This document shows positions 56,090-64,000 of a DNA stretch of 64,000 nucleotides, in pieces; position 1 is the first letter of the stretch; each line of letters begins with the position of its first letter. The position numbers and the translations under genes are program-made. The stretch spans positions 124,001 to 188,000 of the forward strand of contig NZ_CP136758.1 of NCBI RefSeq assembly GCF_032930845.1, written 5' to 3'. The notes below the pieces were generated by a model. It searched no databases. It saw only the letters and a list, made by a program, of their open reading frames with translations, and had not been told where the DNA came from. The DNA comes from Parvularcula sp. LCG005. GTDB lineage: Bacteria; Pseudomonadota; Alphaproteobacteria; Caulobacterales; Parvularculaceae.

Positions 56090-56120
56090 AAAACCCGCCG
56101 GGCGGTGCCGCGGCGGGTTC
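56090..56120 (-). terminator. Rho-independent terminator of rpsO
   Basis: On minus, AACCCGCCG and CGGCGGGTT form a 9-bp stem with a GC-rich loop, followed by six T. It lies 24 bp after the rpsO stop. Confidence 0.88.
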
Positions 56121-56143
56121 TGAAGACTTCAGGCGTGTCCGGC

Positions 56144-56413
56144 TTAGCGGCGCAGGCCCAGGCGTTCGATCAGCGACTGGTAACGCGCTTCTTCTTTGCC
56201 TTTGACGTAGTCGAGCAGGCGACGACGCTGGGAAACCATTTTGAGCAGGCCACGACGGGAGTGGTTGTCTTTTTTGTGCTCTTTGAAGTGGTCGGTCAGG
56301 TTGTTGATCCGCTCGGTCAGGATCGCAACTTGAACTTCAGGGGAGCCGGTGTCGCCTTTTTGCGTGGCGTATTCGGCAATAAGCTCGGCTTTGCGAGCAG
56401 CTTCGATAGACAT
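56144..56413 (-). CDS. rpsO: 30S ribosomal protein S15
   Basis: 89 residues from ATG 56413 with GGAG seven bases upstream. It is a primary 16S rRNA-binding protein of the 30S platform. [15 protein letters not shown] starts it. [32 protein letters not shown] and RRRLLDYVK are fully conserved family segments. truB is not upstream and pnp is not downstream. It is a monocistronic gene with its own terminator, next to a divergent cellulase. Confidence 0.98.
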   Translation of the reverse strand: MSIEAARKAELIAEYATQKGDTGSPEVQVAILTERINNLTDHFKEHKKDNHSRRGLLKMVSQRRRLLDYVKGKEEARYQSLIERLGLRR

Positions 56414-56626
56414 CTGTTTTCTCCGCGGCACCGATAAGGAACTGTCTCGCCAGGGTACCGTCCAGCGAGAGTGAGGGCCCATAGCCAAGCCAGCAGACAA
56501 GCGCAACCCGATAGTGATCCAATGAAACCGTTGCGCAAACTCTTTTTGTCAGCAAAACTACTTTCAATATCAAAGCCCGGCTCACGAATTGAAGCCGCGG
56601 CGATCGAGGAAACAAGGGCTCTCATC

Positions 56627-58624
56627 ATGTCGACAATTCGGCGCCTGCTGGCGATTTCCGTATGTACCTCCGTTCTGGCGGCTTGTGGCGGTGGTGGAGG
56701 CGGCGGTGGATCAACGTCGGTACCGAATAATCCTCCTCCCCCTCCTCCCCCTCCGCCGCCGCAATCATCAGCGCGCATTGAGGGCGATGGCCCGTTCCTG
56801 GTTGTGGATCAGTTCGGCTATCGGACAGACATGGAGAAGATTGCGGTCATCAGAAATCCGGTGACGGGGTTCGATGCCGACGATCTGATCGACCCGGCCG
56901 ATGAATACTTGGTCGTCGATGAGGCCACAGGCACCACCGTCCTCACTGTCTTGCCAACCGAATGGAATGGGGGCGCTTCCCATAGCGGATCTGGTGATGA
57001 GGCCTGGTGGCTCGATTTTTCCGCGGTGACCGCGCCGGGCACATACACGATCAGAGACAGCGAAGACCTTGTCGTATCTGCGAGCTTCGAGATCGGTGAT
57101 GACGTCTATGACGATGTTCTGAAGGCGGCACTCAAGGTCATGTTCTATCAGCGTGCCGGCTTTGCGAAAGATGCGGCCTATGTGGGTACAGGCTGGGCCG
57201 ACGGCGCCAGCCATGTCGGGCCGGGGCAGGATACAGAAGCGCGCCTTTACAGCGCACCGGGTGATGCGTCGACGGAGCGGGACCTCCACGGCGGCTGGTA
57301 CGATGCGGGCGACTATAACAAATATACCAACTGGACCGCTGATTATGTCATCAGCCTTCTGACGAGCTACATGGAGCGTCCCGCGATCTGGACCGACGAT
57401 GTCGGCATCCCTGAAAGCGGCAATGGCATCCCTGATATCCTCGATGAGGTGAAGTGGGGACTGGACTGGCTCATCCGCATGCAGAATGCAGATGGCTCTG
57501 TGCTCTCGATCGTTGGTCTTGACGGCGCGTCACCCCCTTCTGCTGCGACCGGGCCGAGTACCTATGGACCGGAAAGCAGCTCCGCTACCCTGACGACAGC
57601 AGCGGCCTTTGCTCTGGCGAGTGAAGTCTATGGGGGCCTTGGCGACGCGACGCTATCGACCTACGCAGCGGATCTTGAGCAGCGCGCAGAAGAGGCATGG
57701 GACTGGGCTGTCGCCAATCCAGACGTCACCTTCCGCAATAATGACTCTGCGATGGGCAGCCAGGGACTGGGTGCGGGGCAGCAGGAAGTCAGCGATGAGG
57801 CGCGCGCGGAGAAGAAGCTGTCAGCGGCCATCTATCTGGCTCATGCCACCGGCGAGTCCGGCTATCACGACTATGTGACAGCCAATTACAGCGCGTCGAA
57901 AATGGTCGGCAGCTTTTATATCAATGGCTTTGAGGCCAATTCCCAGCGCGACCTCCTGTTTTATACATCCGTCTCCGGTGCAAACCCGACCGTCGCCACA
58001 ACGATCCTCGACCGGTACGAAACGGCGATGGCGGGCTCTAATGAACTATGGCAGGCCGTGGATGGCGAAATTGATCCTTACCGGGCCTATCTTGGCGCCT
58101 ATACCTGGGGCAGCAATGCGGTCAAATCGCGAACCGGCATGCTTTATGTCCAGCAGGCCTCCTATGGCCTTGGCACCCAGTCCGTGGACGCGGCAATGGC
58201 GGCGGGCGCTGGCTACATCCACTATCTGCACGGCGTGAATCCGCTGGGGCTCGTTTATCTGTCCAACATGGCGGCAGAGGGAGCCAAAAAATCGGTCGAC
58301 ACCTTCTACCACACGTGGTTCAGCGATGGCAGCGCGCTATGGGATTCCGTAAGCGGATCAACCTACGGTCCTGCCCCGGGATTTTTGGTTGGTGGTGCCA
58401 ACCCGTCCTATGACTGGGATTCCTGTTGCCCGACGGGATGCGGTTCCGCCGCCAACAATAATCAGTGCGGCATTACACCGCCCGCGCCACCTGCAGGACA
58501 GCCGACACAGAAATCCTATCTGCAATTCAATGATGGCTGGCCGCTCAATTCATGGCAGGTGACTGAAAATTCGAACGGTTACCAGACGGACTATATTCGT
58601 CTTCTGTCCAAGTACGTGGACTAG
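56627..58624 (+). CDS. Glycoside hydrolase family 9 endoglucanase, lipoprotein
   Basis: 665 residues from ATG 56627. A lipobox LAAC is followed by eight Gly and, after seven residues, ten Pro, a flexible stalk. An Ig-like CelD-N domain (about 50-160, VVDQFGYRTDMEK) precedes the GH9 barrel. The catalytic base pair is D226/D229 in GGWYDAGDYNKYTNW. YLHGVNPLGLVYLSN and the general acid Glu647 in TENSNGYQ are in place. It cleaves beta-1,4-glucans. Attached to the cell surface, it would let the cell keep the sugars. No other carbohydrate gene is near. Confidence 0.9.
   Translation: MSTIRRLLAISVCTSVLAACGGGGGGGGSTSVPNNPPPPPPPPPPQSSARIEGDGPFLVVDQFGYRTDMEKIAVIRNPVTGFDADDLIDPADEYLVVDEATGTTVLTVLPTEWNGGASHSGSGDEAWWLDFSAVTAPGTYTIRDSEDLVVSASFEIGDDVYDDVLKAALKVMFYQRAGFAKDAAYVGTGWADGASHVGPGQDTEARLYSAPGDASTERDLHGGWYDAGDYNKYTNWTADYVISLLTSYMERPAIWTDDVGIPESGNGIPDILDEVKWGLDWLIRMQNADGSVLSIVGLDGASPPSAATGPSTYGPESSSATLTTAAAFALASEVYGGLGDATLSTYAADLEQRAEEAWDWAVANPDVTFRNNDSAMGSQGLGAGQQEVSDEARAEKKLSAAIYLAHATGESGYHDYVTANYSASKMVGSFYINGFEANSQRDLLFYTSVSGANPTVATTILDRYETAMAGSNELWQAVDGEIDPYRAYLGAYTWGSNAVKSRTGMLYVQQASYGLGTQSVDAAMAAGAGYIHYLHGVNPLGLVYLSNMAAEGAKKSVDTFYHTWFSDGSALWDSVSGSTYGPAPGFLVGGANPSYDWDSCCPTGCGSAANNNQCGITPPAPPAGQPTQKSYLQFNDGWPLNSWQVTENSNGYQTDYIRLLSKYVD
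56687..56761 (+). repeat. Poly-Gly and poly-Pro codon tracts in the GH9 gene
   Basis: Eight Gly codons (56687-56710) and ten Pro codons (56732-56761) form purine- and pyrimidine-rich simple sequence in the lipoprotein stalk. Such tracts can vary in length by slippage. Confidence 0.8.
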
Positions 58625-59517
58625 GGCAGGGCGCGGAGCGTCGCCTCCGCCCCCGGCAGGAGGGCGCGTATGCCCTCATTCTGGCTCAGGCTGGCATTGA
58701 TATAAACAGCCTGAGCAAAGGCTCTGAGGTTGTGGAGCGCTGCCAGCCCGGCCTGGGACTCATAGGCCGTGTCCCACCCATTGGACGGCGCGGCTGAGGC
58801 CGTCAACTGGGCCCACCAATCGCTCCAGTAGGCGTCGTCACGGTCATTGCGCGCTGACATGAAGAGAATGGGACGTGCCAGTCGTCCCGGCTCCCCATAA
58901 ATATAGAAATGCGCATCGTCAGGCACAGTCTGTGCAGCGATGGCCGCCGCCAGCCGGTGGAGCTGATCTGATGTCAGCTTATCGTTCAGGGCCAGCTGCA
59001 TGGCAAAATCGGCGCCGTGCGCTACGCCATGGCGCCAGCCGTCTGTTTCGTCATAGCCGCGATAGTCTGTGATGCCCAATAGATAGCCGGCTGCGGCGGC
59101 GACCAACGCATCAAGACCGTCCGGGGTCATCGTATCGCCAAAGCGGTCGGTGCGAGCGATCTCAGAGAGGACAAGTGCGGCGAAAGGCTTTTCAAATCCG
59201 GCCGCGTCGGCGGGCGCCGACAGGACACCCATCAGCTGGTCGCTCAGTGAGCGGATGGTATCGGTCTCCAGCTGGTCGCCACGCAGAAGAGCCGAGAACC
59301 CTTCATAGGCAATCTTGTCGCGAAGAACGGGATCGGGAGACGCGAGGCACGCGGCGAGGTCGAGGGCAAAGGTCCGACGCGCAGCCGGATCGGCGATCAC
59401 AAAGCCGCCCTCGCGCAGTTCCAGAAGGCCGTCCCGGTCGAGGCCGAGCGGCGCGCACTCAGCCGCATGGGCCGATCCCATGCAGCAAAAGGCAATGGCA
59501 AAGCAGGCTGACCGCAT
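58621..59517 (-). CDS. DUF2785 family protein with signal peptide
   Basis: 298 residues from ATG 59517, with GGGAG six bases upstream. ATG 59523 is too close to that site. A signal peptide ends near SAHA. The mature protein is all-helical with GITDYRGYDETDGWRHGVAH followed by GADFAMQLALN, the hallmark of DUF2785. Function of the family is unknown. Relatives in Firmicutes are cytoplasmic, so the signal peptide is notable. The stop overlaps the GH9 stop in CTAG. Confidence 0.75.
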   Translation of the reverse strand: MRSACFAIAFCCMGSAHAAECAPLGLDRDGLLELREGGFVIADPAARRTFALDLAACLASPDPVLRDKIAYEGFSALLRGDQLETDTIRSLSDQLMGVLSAPADAAGFEKPFAALVLSEIARTDRFGDTMTPDGLDALVAAAAGYLLGITDYRGYDETDGWRHGVAHGADFAMQLALNDKLTSDQLHRLAAAIAAQTVPDDAHFYIYGEPGRLARPILFMSARNDRDDAYWSDWWAQLTASAAPSNGWDTAYESQAGLAALHNLRAFAQAVYINASLSQNEGIRALLPGAEATLRALP

Positions 59518-59563
59518 CAACATCTCCCGATTGGCGTGAAGCCGGGATCCGTCGAGGCGGCGG

Positions 59564-60538
59564 CTACAGCGTTTCGGGACTAAACTGTCCGGCCTTGCGG
59601 AACCGCACAAGGTAGGTGGGCAGTATTGTTTCCATTGTTTCCGGCGTGATGCCGAAATCCGCAATGTTCCCTACATTGTCCTCCCCGGACTGGCCGACGA
59701 CATTGTCGCTCTTCAGCAGCTTGACCTGATCGGCGGTAATCGGTGCATCAAAGGGGCTGACGGAATCCACGAAACTGCCCACCGACCCCATGGGCTCTGC
59801 GGCGAAGAACGGGATCGGCAGAAGCGCACGACGGCGACCGACAATACGCAGGGTCAGCTCCATCAGCTCCTTGAACGTTTTGACCTCAGGCCCACCGAGT
59901 TCGAAGGTCCGCCCGGCATAATCAGCGGATTCAACGGCGAGGCGGATGCAGTCGGCCACGTCATCGACATAGACCGGCTGGAATTTCGTTTTCCCGCCAC
60001 CGATCAGGGGCAGGAACGGCGACATGCGCGACATGCCCGCGAAGCGATTGAAGAAATCGTCCTGCGGTCCGAAAATGATCGATGGGCGAAGAACAACAGT
60101 CTCAGGCACGAACTGGCGGAACGCGGCTTCGCCCTCGGCCTTGGTGCGGGCATAGTCGCTTTCGCTGTCATCATCAGCGCCGATCGCCGACACATGCACA
60201 ACATTCGTGATGCCGCGCTTGGCACACAATTCTGCGATATTGCGGGCACCGTCGCGTTGGACCGCAGCGAACTTCTGTTTGCCCTCTGGTTTCAAAATGC
60301 CGACCAGATTGATGACGGCGTCTGCGCCGTCCAGCGCCTGATCGACAGTGTCGCGATAGCGCACATTGGCCTGGCTGAGTTCAATCTGGCCCACAGCGCC
60401 CAACGGACGGAGGTGATTGGCGTAGTTGGGACGACGGACAGCTGCGCGGACGCGCCACCCCTTCGCCGCCAGCTCGCGCACCACGTGCCGGCCCAGAAAG
60501 CCCGAAGCCCCGAATACGACAGCCAGTTTATCCGCCAT
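59564..60538 (-). CDS. NDUFA9-like NAD(P)-binding protein (complex I accessory family)
   Basis: 324 residues from ATG 60538 with AAGGAG five bases upstream. An atypical short-chain dehydrogenase fold: LAVVFGASGFLGRHVVREL, VRAAVRRP, VVHVSAIGADDDS with an active-site-like YARTKAEGE, and PVYVDDVADCIRLAVE. This alphaproteobacterial group is related to the mitochondrial complex I subunit NDUFA9. In bacteria a role in complex I is unproven. No nuo gene is in the window. Confidence 0.9.
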   Translation of the reverse strand: MADKLAVVFGASGFLGRHVVRELAAKGWRVRAAVRRPNYANHLRPLGAVGQIELSQANVRYRDTVDQALDGADAVINLVGILKPEGKQKFAAVQRDGARNIAELCAKRGITNVVHVSAIGADDDSESDYARTKAEGEAAFRQFVPETVVLRPSIIFGPQDDFFNRFAGMSRMSPFLPLIGGGKTKFQPVYVDDVADCIRLAVESADYAGRTFELGGPEVKTFKELMELTLRIVGRRRALLPIPFFAAEPMGSVGSFVDSVSPFDAPITADQVKLLKSDNVVGQSGEDNVGNIADFGITPETMETILPTYLVRFRKAGQFSPETL

Positions 60539-60640
60539 GGGCGCTCCTTCAGACACTGTTGAACCATTGAATCTGCTGGGCGGGGATATCCCAACCCATG
60601 CTTTTTTCAAAGGGGTGATGATCAGTTTTGCACGCTGCCC

Positions 60641-61888
60641 TTGCTGATCGTCGCGTGGACCGGCAATTCGTCGCGAACAACCACGCAGGATTTTGCATTG
60701 GCCGACCCCCGCACTCTTCTCCCGCCTGCCGCTCTGCGCGCTGCAGAAGCCGGCCAGATGCTGCTCGGCCCGGGCTTCGCCGGGACGGGTTGGGTGGCGC
60801 TGGGGCGCCCGCAGGACATCCTGACGTCGGCAAATCTGAATGAGTTGCGGCACTATGCCGCCGACATACCACCGGGCGGCACCATTGCGGGCTATATCGG
60901 ATATGAGTGGGCGGCGGGGTTGGAACAGCGCTTGTCCCTGCCGCCGTCCCCCGATGGCCTGCCGATCCTGTGGTGCGCGCGGTTTGGCCAGGTTTCACCG
61001 ATAGCCGCGTCGAGTTTGCCCGTGCCTGCAGACCCAGCGCCGACGCCGACCGCGACATCGCCAGGGGCATCAGCCTCGGCGTATGAAGAGCAGGTACGCC
61101 AGGTCATCGCCCTGATCCGGGATGGAGACATCTTCCAGGCCAATATTTCGCGGCGTTTGACGGCCCGATATGACCTTCCGCCGTCCAGATTGGCGCCGAT
61201 CCTCTTTGCGCACCTCGTCTCGCGCGGCGAAGCGCCGTATGCGGCCTATATCCCCGTGACTGAGGGAGCGGTCCTGAGCAACTCCCCAGAGCTTTTCTTC
61301 CGCGTCGACGATCGCCGGATCACCACCGAGCCGATCAAGGGCACCCGTCCGCGAGGAGCAACGCCGGAGGCTGATGAGGCGCTGGCCATCGCCCTGATGC
61401 GCGACCCGAAGGACCGGGCGGAAAATGTCATGATTGCCGATCTGATGCGCAACGACCTGTCCAAAGTGTGTGCGGATCATACCATCACCGAAGACGCGAT
61501 CTGTGCACTGCGGACGCTGCCCCGTGTGCATCACCTCTATTCGCGTATCAGCGGTACGTTGCGGTCAGGATTGGGCGTCATGGACGCCTTGGGCGCGGCG
61601 TTCCCCTGCGGATCGATCACCGGGGCACCAAAGTTTCGTGCCATGGAGCGTATTGCGGAAATCGAGGGGGAAGGGCGGGGGCCTTATTGCGGCACAGTGT
61701 TCTATATTCCCGATCAGGGTCCGGCCGTCTTTTCTGTCGCCATCAGAACGGCCGTGATCAGTCAGCAGACGGGCGGTAGCCGCCTTGACCTTCGGGCCGG
61801 GGGCGGGGTGACCATTCTGTCTGACCCCGCGGCGGAATATGCCGAGACCGAAGACAAGGCCTATCCTTTCAGGTCGATGATGCCATGA
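60641..61888 (+). CDS. pabB: Aminodeoxychorismate synthase component I
   Basis: 415 residues if it starts at the TTG at 60641. No ribosome site is evident there and no in-frame ATG occurs before 60759, so the start is uncertain. PabB converts chorismate to aminodeoxychorismate using ammonia from PabA. AYEEQVRQVIALIRDGDIFQ, the active-site Lys233 in PIKGTRPRG, VMIADLMRNDLSKV and GSITGAPKFRAMERIAEIEG are the chorismate-binding motifs. The PIKGT form separates it from anthranilate synthase (PIAGT). The stop overlaps pabA by ATGA. Confidence 0.93.
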   Translation: MLIVAWTGNSSRTTTQDFALADPRTLLPPAALRAAEAGQMLLGPGFAGTGWVALGRPQDILTSANLNELRHYAADIPPGGTIAGYIGYEWAAGLEQRLSLPPSPDGLPILWCARFGQVSPIAASSLPVPADPAPTPTATSPGASASAYEEQVRQVIALIRDGDIFQANISRRLTARYDLPPSRLAPILFAHLVSRGEAPYAAYIPVTEGAVLSNSPELFFRVDDRRITTEPIKGTRPRGATPEADEALAIALMRDPKDRAENVMIADLMRNDLSKVCADHTITEDAICALRTLPRVHHLYSRISGTLRSGLGVMDALGAAFPCGSITGAPKFRAMERIAEIEGEGRGPYCGTVFYIPDQGPAVFSVAIRTAVISQQTGGSRLDLRAGGGVTILSDPAAEYAETEDKAYPFRSMMP

Positions 61889-62451
61889 TCTTGGTCGTCG
61901 ATCTTTATGACAGCTTTGTCGAAACGCTGGCCCGTTACGTCCGGGAAGCCGGAGCGGAAACGCAGGTGGTTCGCCATGACACCCTTGACCTGAAAGTGGT
62001 GGAGGACATCGCGCCGCGCGCCATCATCCTCTCGCCTGGGCCGGGCCGCCCTTCCGATATTCCGATATGTACACAGATCATTCAGCACTTCCCGCAATTG
62101 CCGATTCTGGGTGTGTGTCTGGGTCATCAGGCTTTGGCCGATGCCTATGGCGGGGCCACCATCCTGTCCCCTGATCCGATGCATGGCCGGCCCAGTCTGG
62201 TGCGTCACGAGGGCGATCCGCTCTTCAGCAAAGTGCCCAACCCTTTTCAGGCCGGCCGCTACCATTCGCTGCTGGGGCGGCTGCCGGATGAGGGCCCGCT
62301 CAAGGCGATCGCCTGGTCCAGCGATGGTCTTGTCATGGCCCTGCGGCACCGTGACCGGCCTCATATGGGCGTCCAGTTCCACCCCGAAAGTCTTTTGACC
62401 CCGGATGGGCATCAAATCATCGCCAATTTCCTGCAAGACGGGTTAGGATAA
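61885..62451 (+). CDS. pabA: Aminodeoxychorismate synthase glutamine amidotransferase
   Basis: 188 residues. It supplies ammonia to PabB. The triad is Cys in GVCLGHQAL and His/Glu in VQFHPESLL, with the oxyanion LSPGPGRP segment. TrpG has the same fold, but its position between pabB and pabC marks it as PabA. It may serve both enzymes. It ends 4 bp before pabC. Confidence 0.93.
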   Translation: MILVVDLYDSFVETLARYVREAGAETQVVRHDTLDLKVVEDIAPRAIILSPGPGRPSDIPICTQIIQHFPQLPILGVCLGHQALADAYGGATILSPDPMHGRPSLVRHEGDPLFSKVPNPFQAGRYHSLLGRLPDEGPLKAIAWSSDGLVMALRHRDRPHMGVQFHPESLLTPDGHQIIANFLQDGLG

Positions 62452-62455
62452 GGAC

Positions 62456-63304
62456 ATGAAGATCTGGGTGAACGGAGAGATTGTCGAGGCGGACGCGCGT
62501 GTGGCGCAGGCAAGCGATCGCGGGCTCCTTCTGGGCGATGGCCTGTTCGAGACGATCAAGATCGACCGGGGCCGCGCTGTCTTCCTGACCGAACATCTCT
62601 GCCGGTTGCAGGTCAGTGCCCGCGAACTGAACCTGCCGGTTGAGCGCGATACGCTGCGCGCCGGGCTGTTGGACCTTATGGACAAGACGGACGAAGAGGT
62701 CGGTGCCGCTCGTATCACCGTGACAAGGGGCCCCGGCCCACGGGGGCTCCTGCCGATCCCGGTGGAGGATCAGTCGCCGACTATTGTGATCTCTCTGAGC
62801 CCAGCCACGGCCCAGCATTTCAATCCCGAGCCTGATCGACTTTTGCCGGCGCCGTTCATCCGGTCCTCCGGAGCACCGACTTCGCGGATGAAAACGCTGT
62901 CCTATACGGACAATCTGGCGGCGCGGGCCTTTGCGGCCGAACAGGCCGCGGCGGACGTGGTATTCACCAATGAATTTGGTGATGTCGCCTCGACCTCCAT
63001 GGCCAATCTGTTTGTCGAAACCGATACTGGTCTTGTGACGCCGCCGCTGACGGCCGGTATTTTGCCTGGTATCGTCCGCGCCATGATTTTGCGCTATGCC
63101 GCGCGTCAGCATGTCCCGGTCACGGTCCGGCGGCTGCAGCCCAATGATCTGTGGGGGCGGCGGCTCTACCGGACCAATTCGCTGATAGGCGTACGTCCGG
63201 CGTGGTTTGACGGTGGCGGATGGACAGAAGGGCCGGTCAATCGGTCAAATGGCATGATCGAGGATCTCTATGCCCTTGCCGAGAAGGAGGATCGCGGACG
63301 GTGA
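62456..63304 (+). CDS. pabC: Class IV aminotransferase fold, 4-amino-4-deoxychorismate lyase
   Basis: 282 residues. PabC releases pyruvate from aminodeoxychorismate to give p-aminobenzoate for folate. The PLP lysine is Lys146 in SRMKTLSYTDNLAA. DRGLLLGDGLFETIKI and GILPGIVRAMIL are class IV segments. D-amino-acid or branched-chain aminotransferase activity is possible for the fold, but the pabB-pabA context decides. Its stop overlaps the next gene's GTG (GTGA). Confidence 0.9.
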   Translation: MKIWVNGEIVEADARVAQASDRGLLLGDGLFETIKIDRGRAVFLTEHLCRLQVSARELNLPVERDTLRAGLLDLMDKTDEEVGAARITVTRGPGPRGLLPIPVEDQSPTIVISLSPATAQHFNPEPDRLLPAPFIRSSGAPTSRMKTLSYTDNLAARAFAAEQAAADVVFTNEFGDVASTSMANLFVETDTGLVTPPLTAGILPGIVRAMILRYAARQHVPVTVRRLQPNDLWGRRLYRTNSLIGVRPAWFDGGGWTEGPVNRSNGMIEDLYALAEKEDRGR

Positions 63305-64000
63305 AGTCTTTCTCATTTACTCATGATCAGCTCGTTTCCATCGTCGCCGCTTTGACGGCTGATGAGCTGTCGCGCCGTTACGGTCGGTACACGGAAACCC
63401 TCACGCTTTCCCGATGGGGTGAGGAAACAAAACTGGGGCGCGGCGGTGTCGATGCAACGCCCGACCAGCGGGAATCCTGCGCTCGGCGCGTCGCCCGGTT
63501 CTTCGATTTCGACGAATCGCTGCTGAAAGTCGAGCCGAGCGATACGTTCGGCGCCTGGGCAAAACGCATTGCCGTGCCGATCCGCGATGCGCTGTTGCAT
63601 TTTCGGTTTCACCCATCAACCCAGTCGGGTGATGCTGAAACCCGTCATAACGCTGATGATATTTACCAGGATGCAGCGGCTGTCGCGAGCCTGATGCAGG
63701 GTCGCCGAAGAGCGGTCGCGCTGGTTTCGCCCCACAGCCTTGTCGGCCTTGTCACCTCTGTCCTTGCGCCTAATCTGCAACGGATCGACGTGACGGATGG
63801 CCGGGCCTTCAGCCCTGATGAGCTGAGCGACTATCTGAAGTTCGGGGACATTGTCATCGCAACGCCGACGCTGTGGCGATATCTCGCTGATACAATGCCG
63901 TCCTTTGCCAACAACGTCATGGGCCTGTCCTTTGGCGAACGGCTGAGTGTCGATCTTGCCGCAAGACTGCGGCAGCGGGGGCTCGGGGCAATGCGGGAGC
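63301..64000 (+). CDS. AMP-dependent ligase-like protein, unknown substrate (partial, cut by window end)
   Basis: A frame runs open from GTG 63301 to the window end, about 233 residues. HFRFHPSTQSGDAETRHNAD then IYQDAAAVASLM, SPHSLVGLVTSVLAP and DIVIATPTLWRYLAD follow the layout of the N-terminal domain of acyl/aryl-CoA ligases. The glycine-rich adenylation loop is poorly preserved (STQSGD). It overlaps pabC by GTGA and so is coupled to p-aminobenzoate genes. The C-terminal catalytic part is outside the window, so whether it is active cannot be told. Confidence 0.6.
   Translation, partial: MKSFSFTHDQLVSIVAALTADELSRRYGRYTETLTLSRWGEETKLGRGGVDATPDQRESCARRVARFFDFDESLLKVEPSDTFGAWAKRIAVPIRDALLHFRFHPSTQSGDAETRHNADDIYQDAAAVASLMQGRRRAVALVSPHSLVGLVTSVLAPNLQRIDVTDGRAFSPDELSDYLKFGDIVIATPTLWRYLADTMPSFANNVMGLSFGERLSVDLAARLRQRGLGAMRE

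Noticed and set aside
1-64000. CRISPR arrays, tRNA or rRNA genes, insertion sequences, prophage
   Set aside because: No regularly spaced repeats, cloverleaf signatures, transposase or integrase frames were seen on either strand.

Overview
The window looks like a chromosomal segment of a GC-rich alphaproteobacterium. Evidence for this is alphaproteobacterial AddAB, a mitofilin (Mic60) gene next to heme genes, EipA/DUF1134, an NDUFA9-like protein, and hslVU beside a his operon. The mix of housekeeping gene order, a TonB receptor, AlkB and a GH9 cellulase would suit a marine Parvularcula- or Hyphomonas-like lineage. That placement is inference, not something measured. No rRNA, tRNA, CRISPR array, insertion sequence, integrase or phage gene was seen. 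Genes are very tightly packed, with many 4-bp start/stop overlaps and several convergent pairs whose stop codons overlap. No stretch longer than about 300 bp lacks a gene.

Layout, 0-24 kb: end of murU, then addB-addA-trxA (recombination, thioredoxin) on +. A minus operon follows: hemC-hemD-mic60-HemY-like, which is heme synthesis plus membrane architecture. It is divergent from tsaD-gpsA. Next come a small Cys-containing membrane protein, an AlkB-type monooxygenase, rlmN, an acyltransferase divergent from a membrane LytTR regulator, a membrane chemoreceptor with a small upstream partner, a YozG-like XRE regulator with a 37-residue hydrophobic peptide, and rdgB-hemW.

24-43 kb: a hybrid histidine kinase, comM/yifB, a BON lipoprotein, yraN and rsmI lie on minus, divergent from an LpoA-like lipoprotein. 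This resembles the enterobacterial lpoA/rsmI/yraN/dolP neighbourhood. Then come a small lipoprotein, EipA, a TonB receptor, a medium-chain oxidoreductase, pnp, a hemolysin III-like protein, an unusual tail-anchored prephenate-dehydratase-like protein, a LysR regulator, a periplasmic coiled-coil protein and a polytopic protein of unknown function.

43-64 kb: hslVU with a YiiX-like papain-fold protein and a lipoprotein on minus. The his operon (hisB-[DUF1444-like, dienelactone hydrolase, MFS]-hisH-hisA-hisF-hisE) runs on +. It is followed by adenosine kinase head-to-head with a lipoprotein gene, an AmpG-like permease, rpsO (about 18 kb from pnp), a GH9 lipoprotein, a DUF2785 protein, an NDUFA9-like protein, and a pabB-pabA-pabC operon that runs into an AMP-ligase-like gene cut by the window end.

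Most of the window is conserved housekeeping content. The less ordinary items are the tail-anchored PDT/ACT-like protein, the XRE/37-residue-peptide locus with its inverted repeat, the AMP-ligase-like gene fused to the pab operon, and the separated rpsO and pnp.
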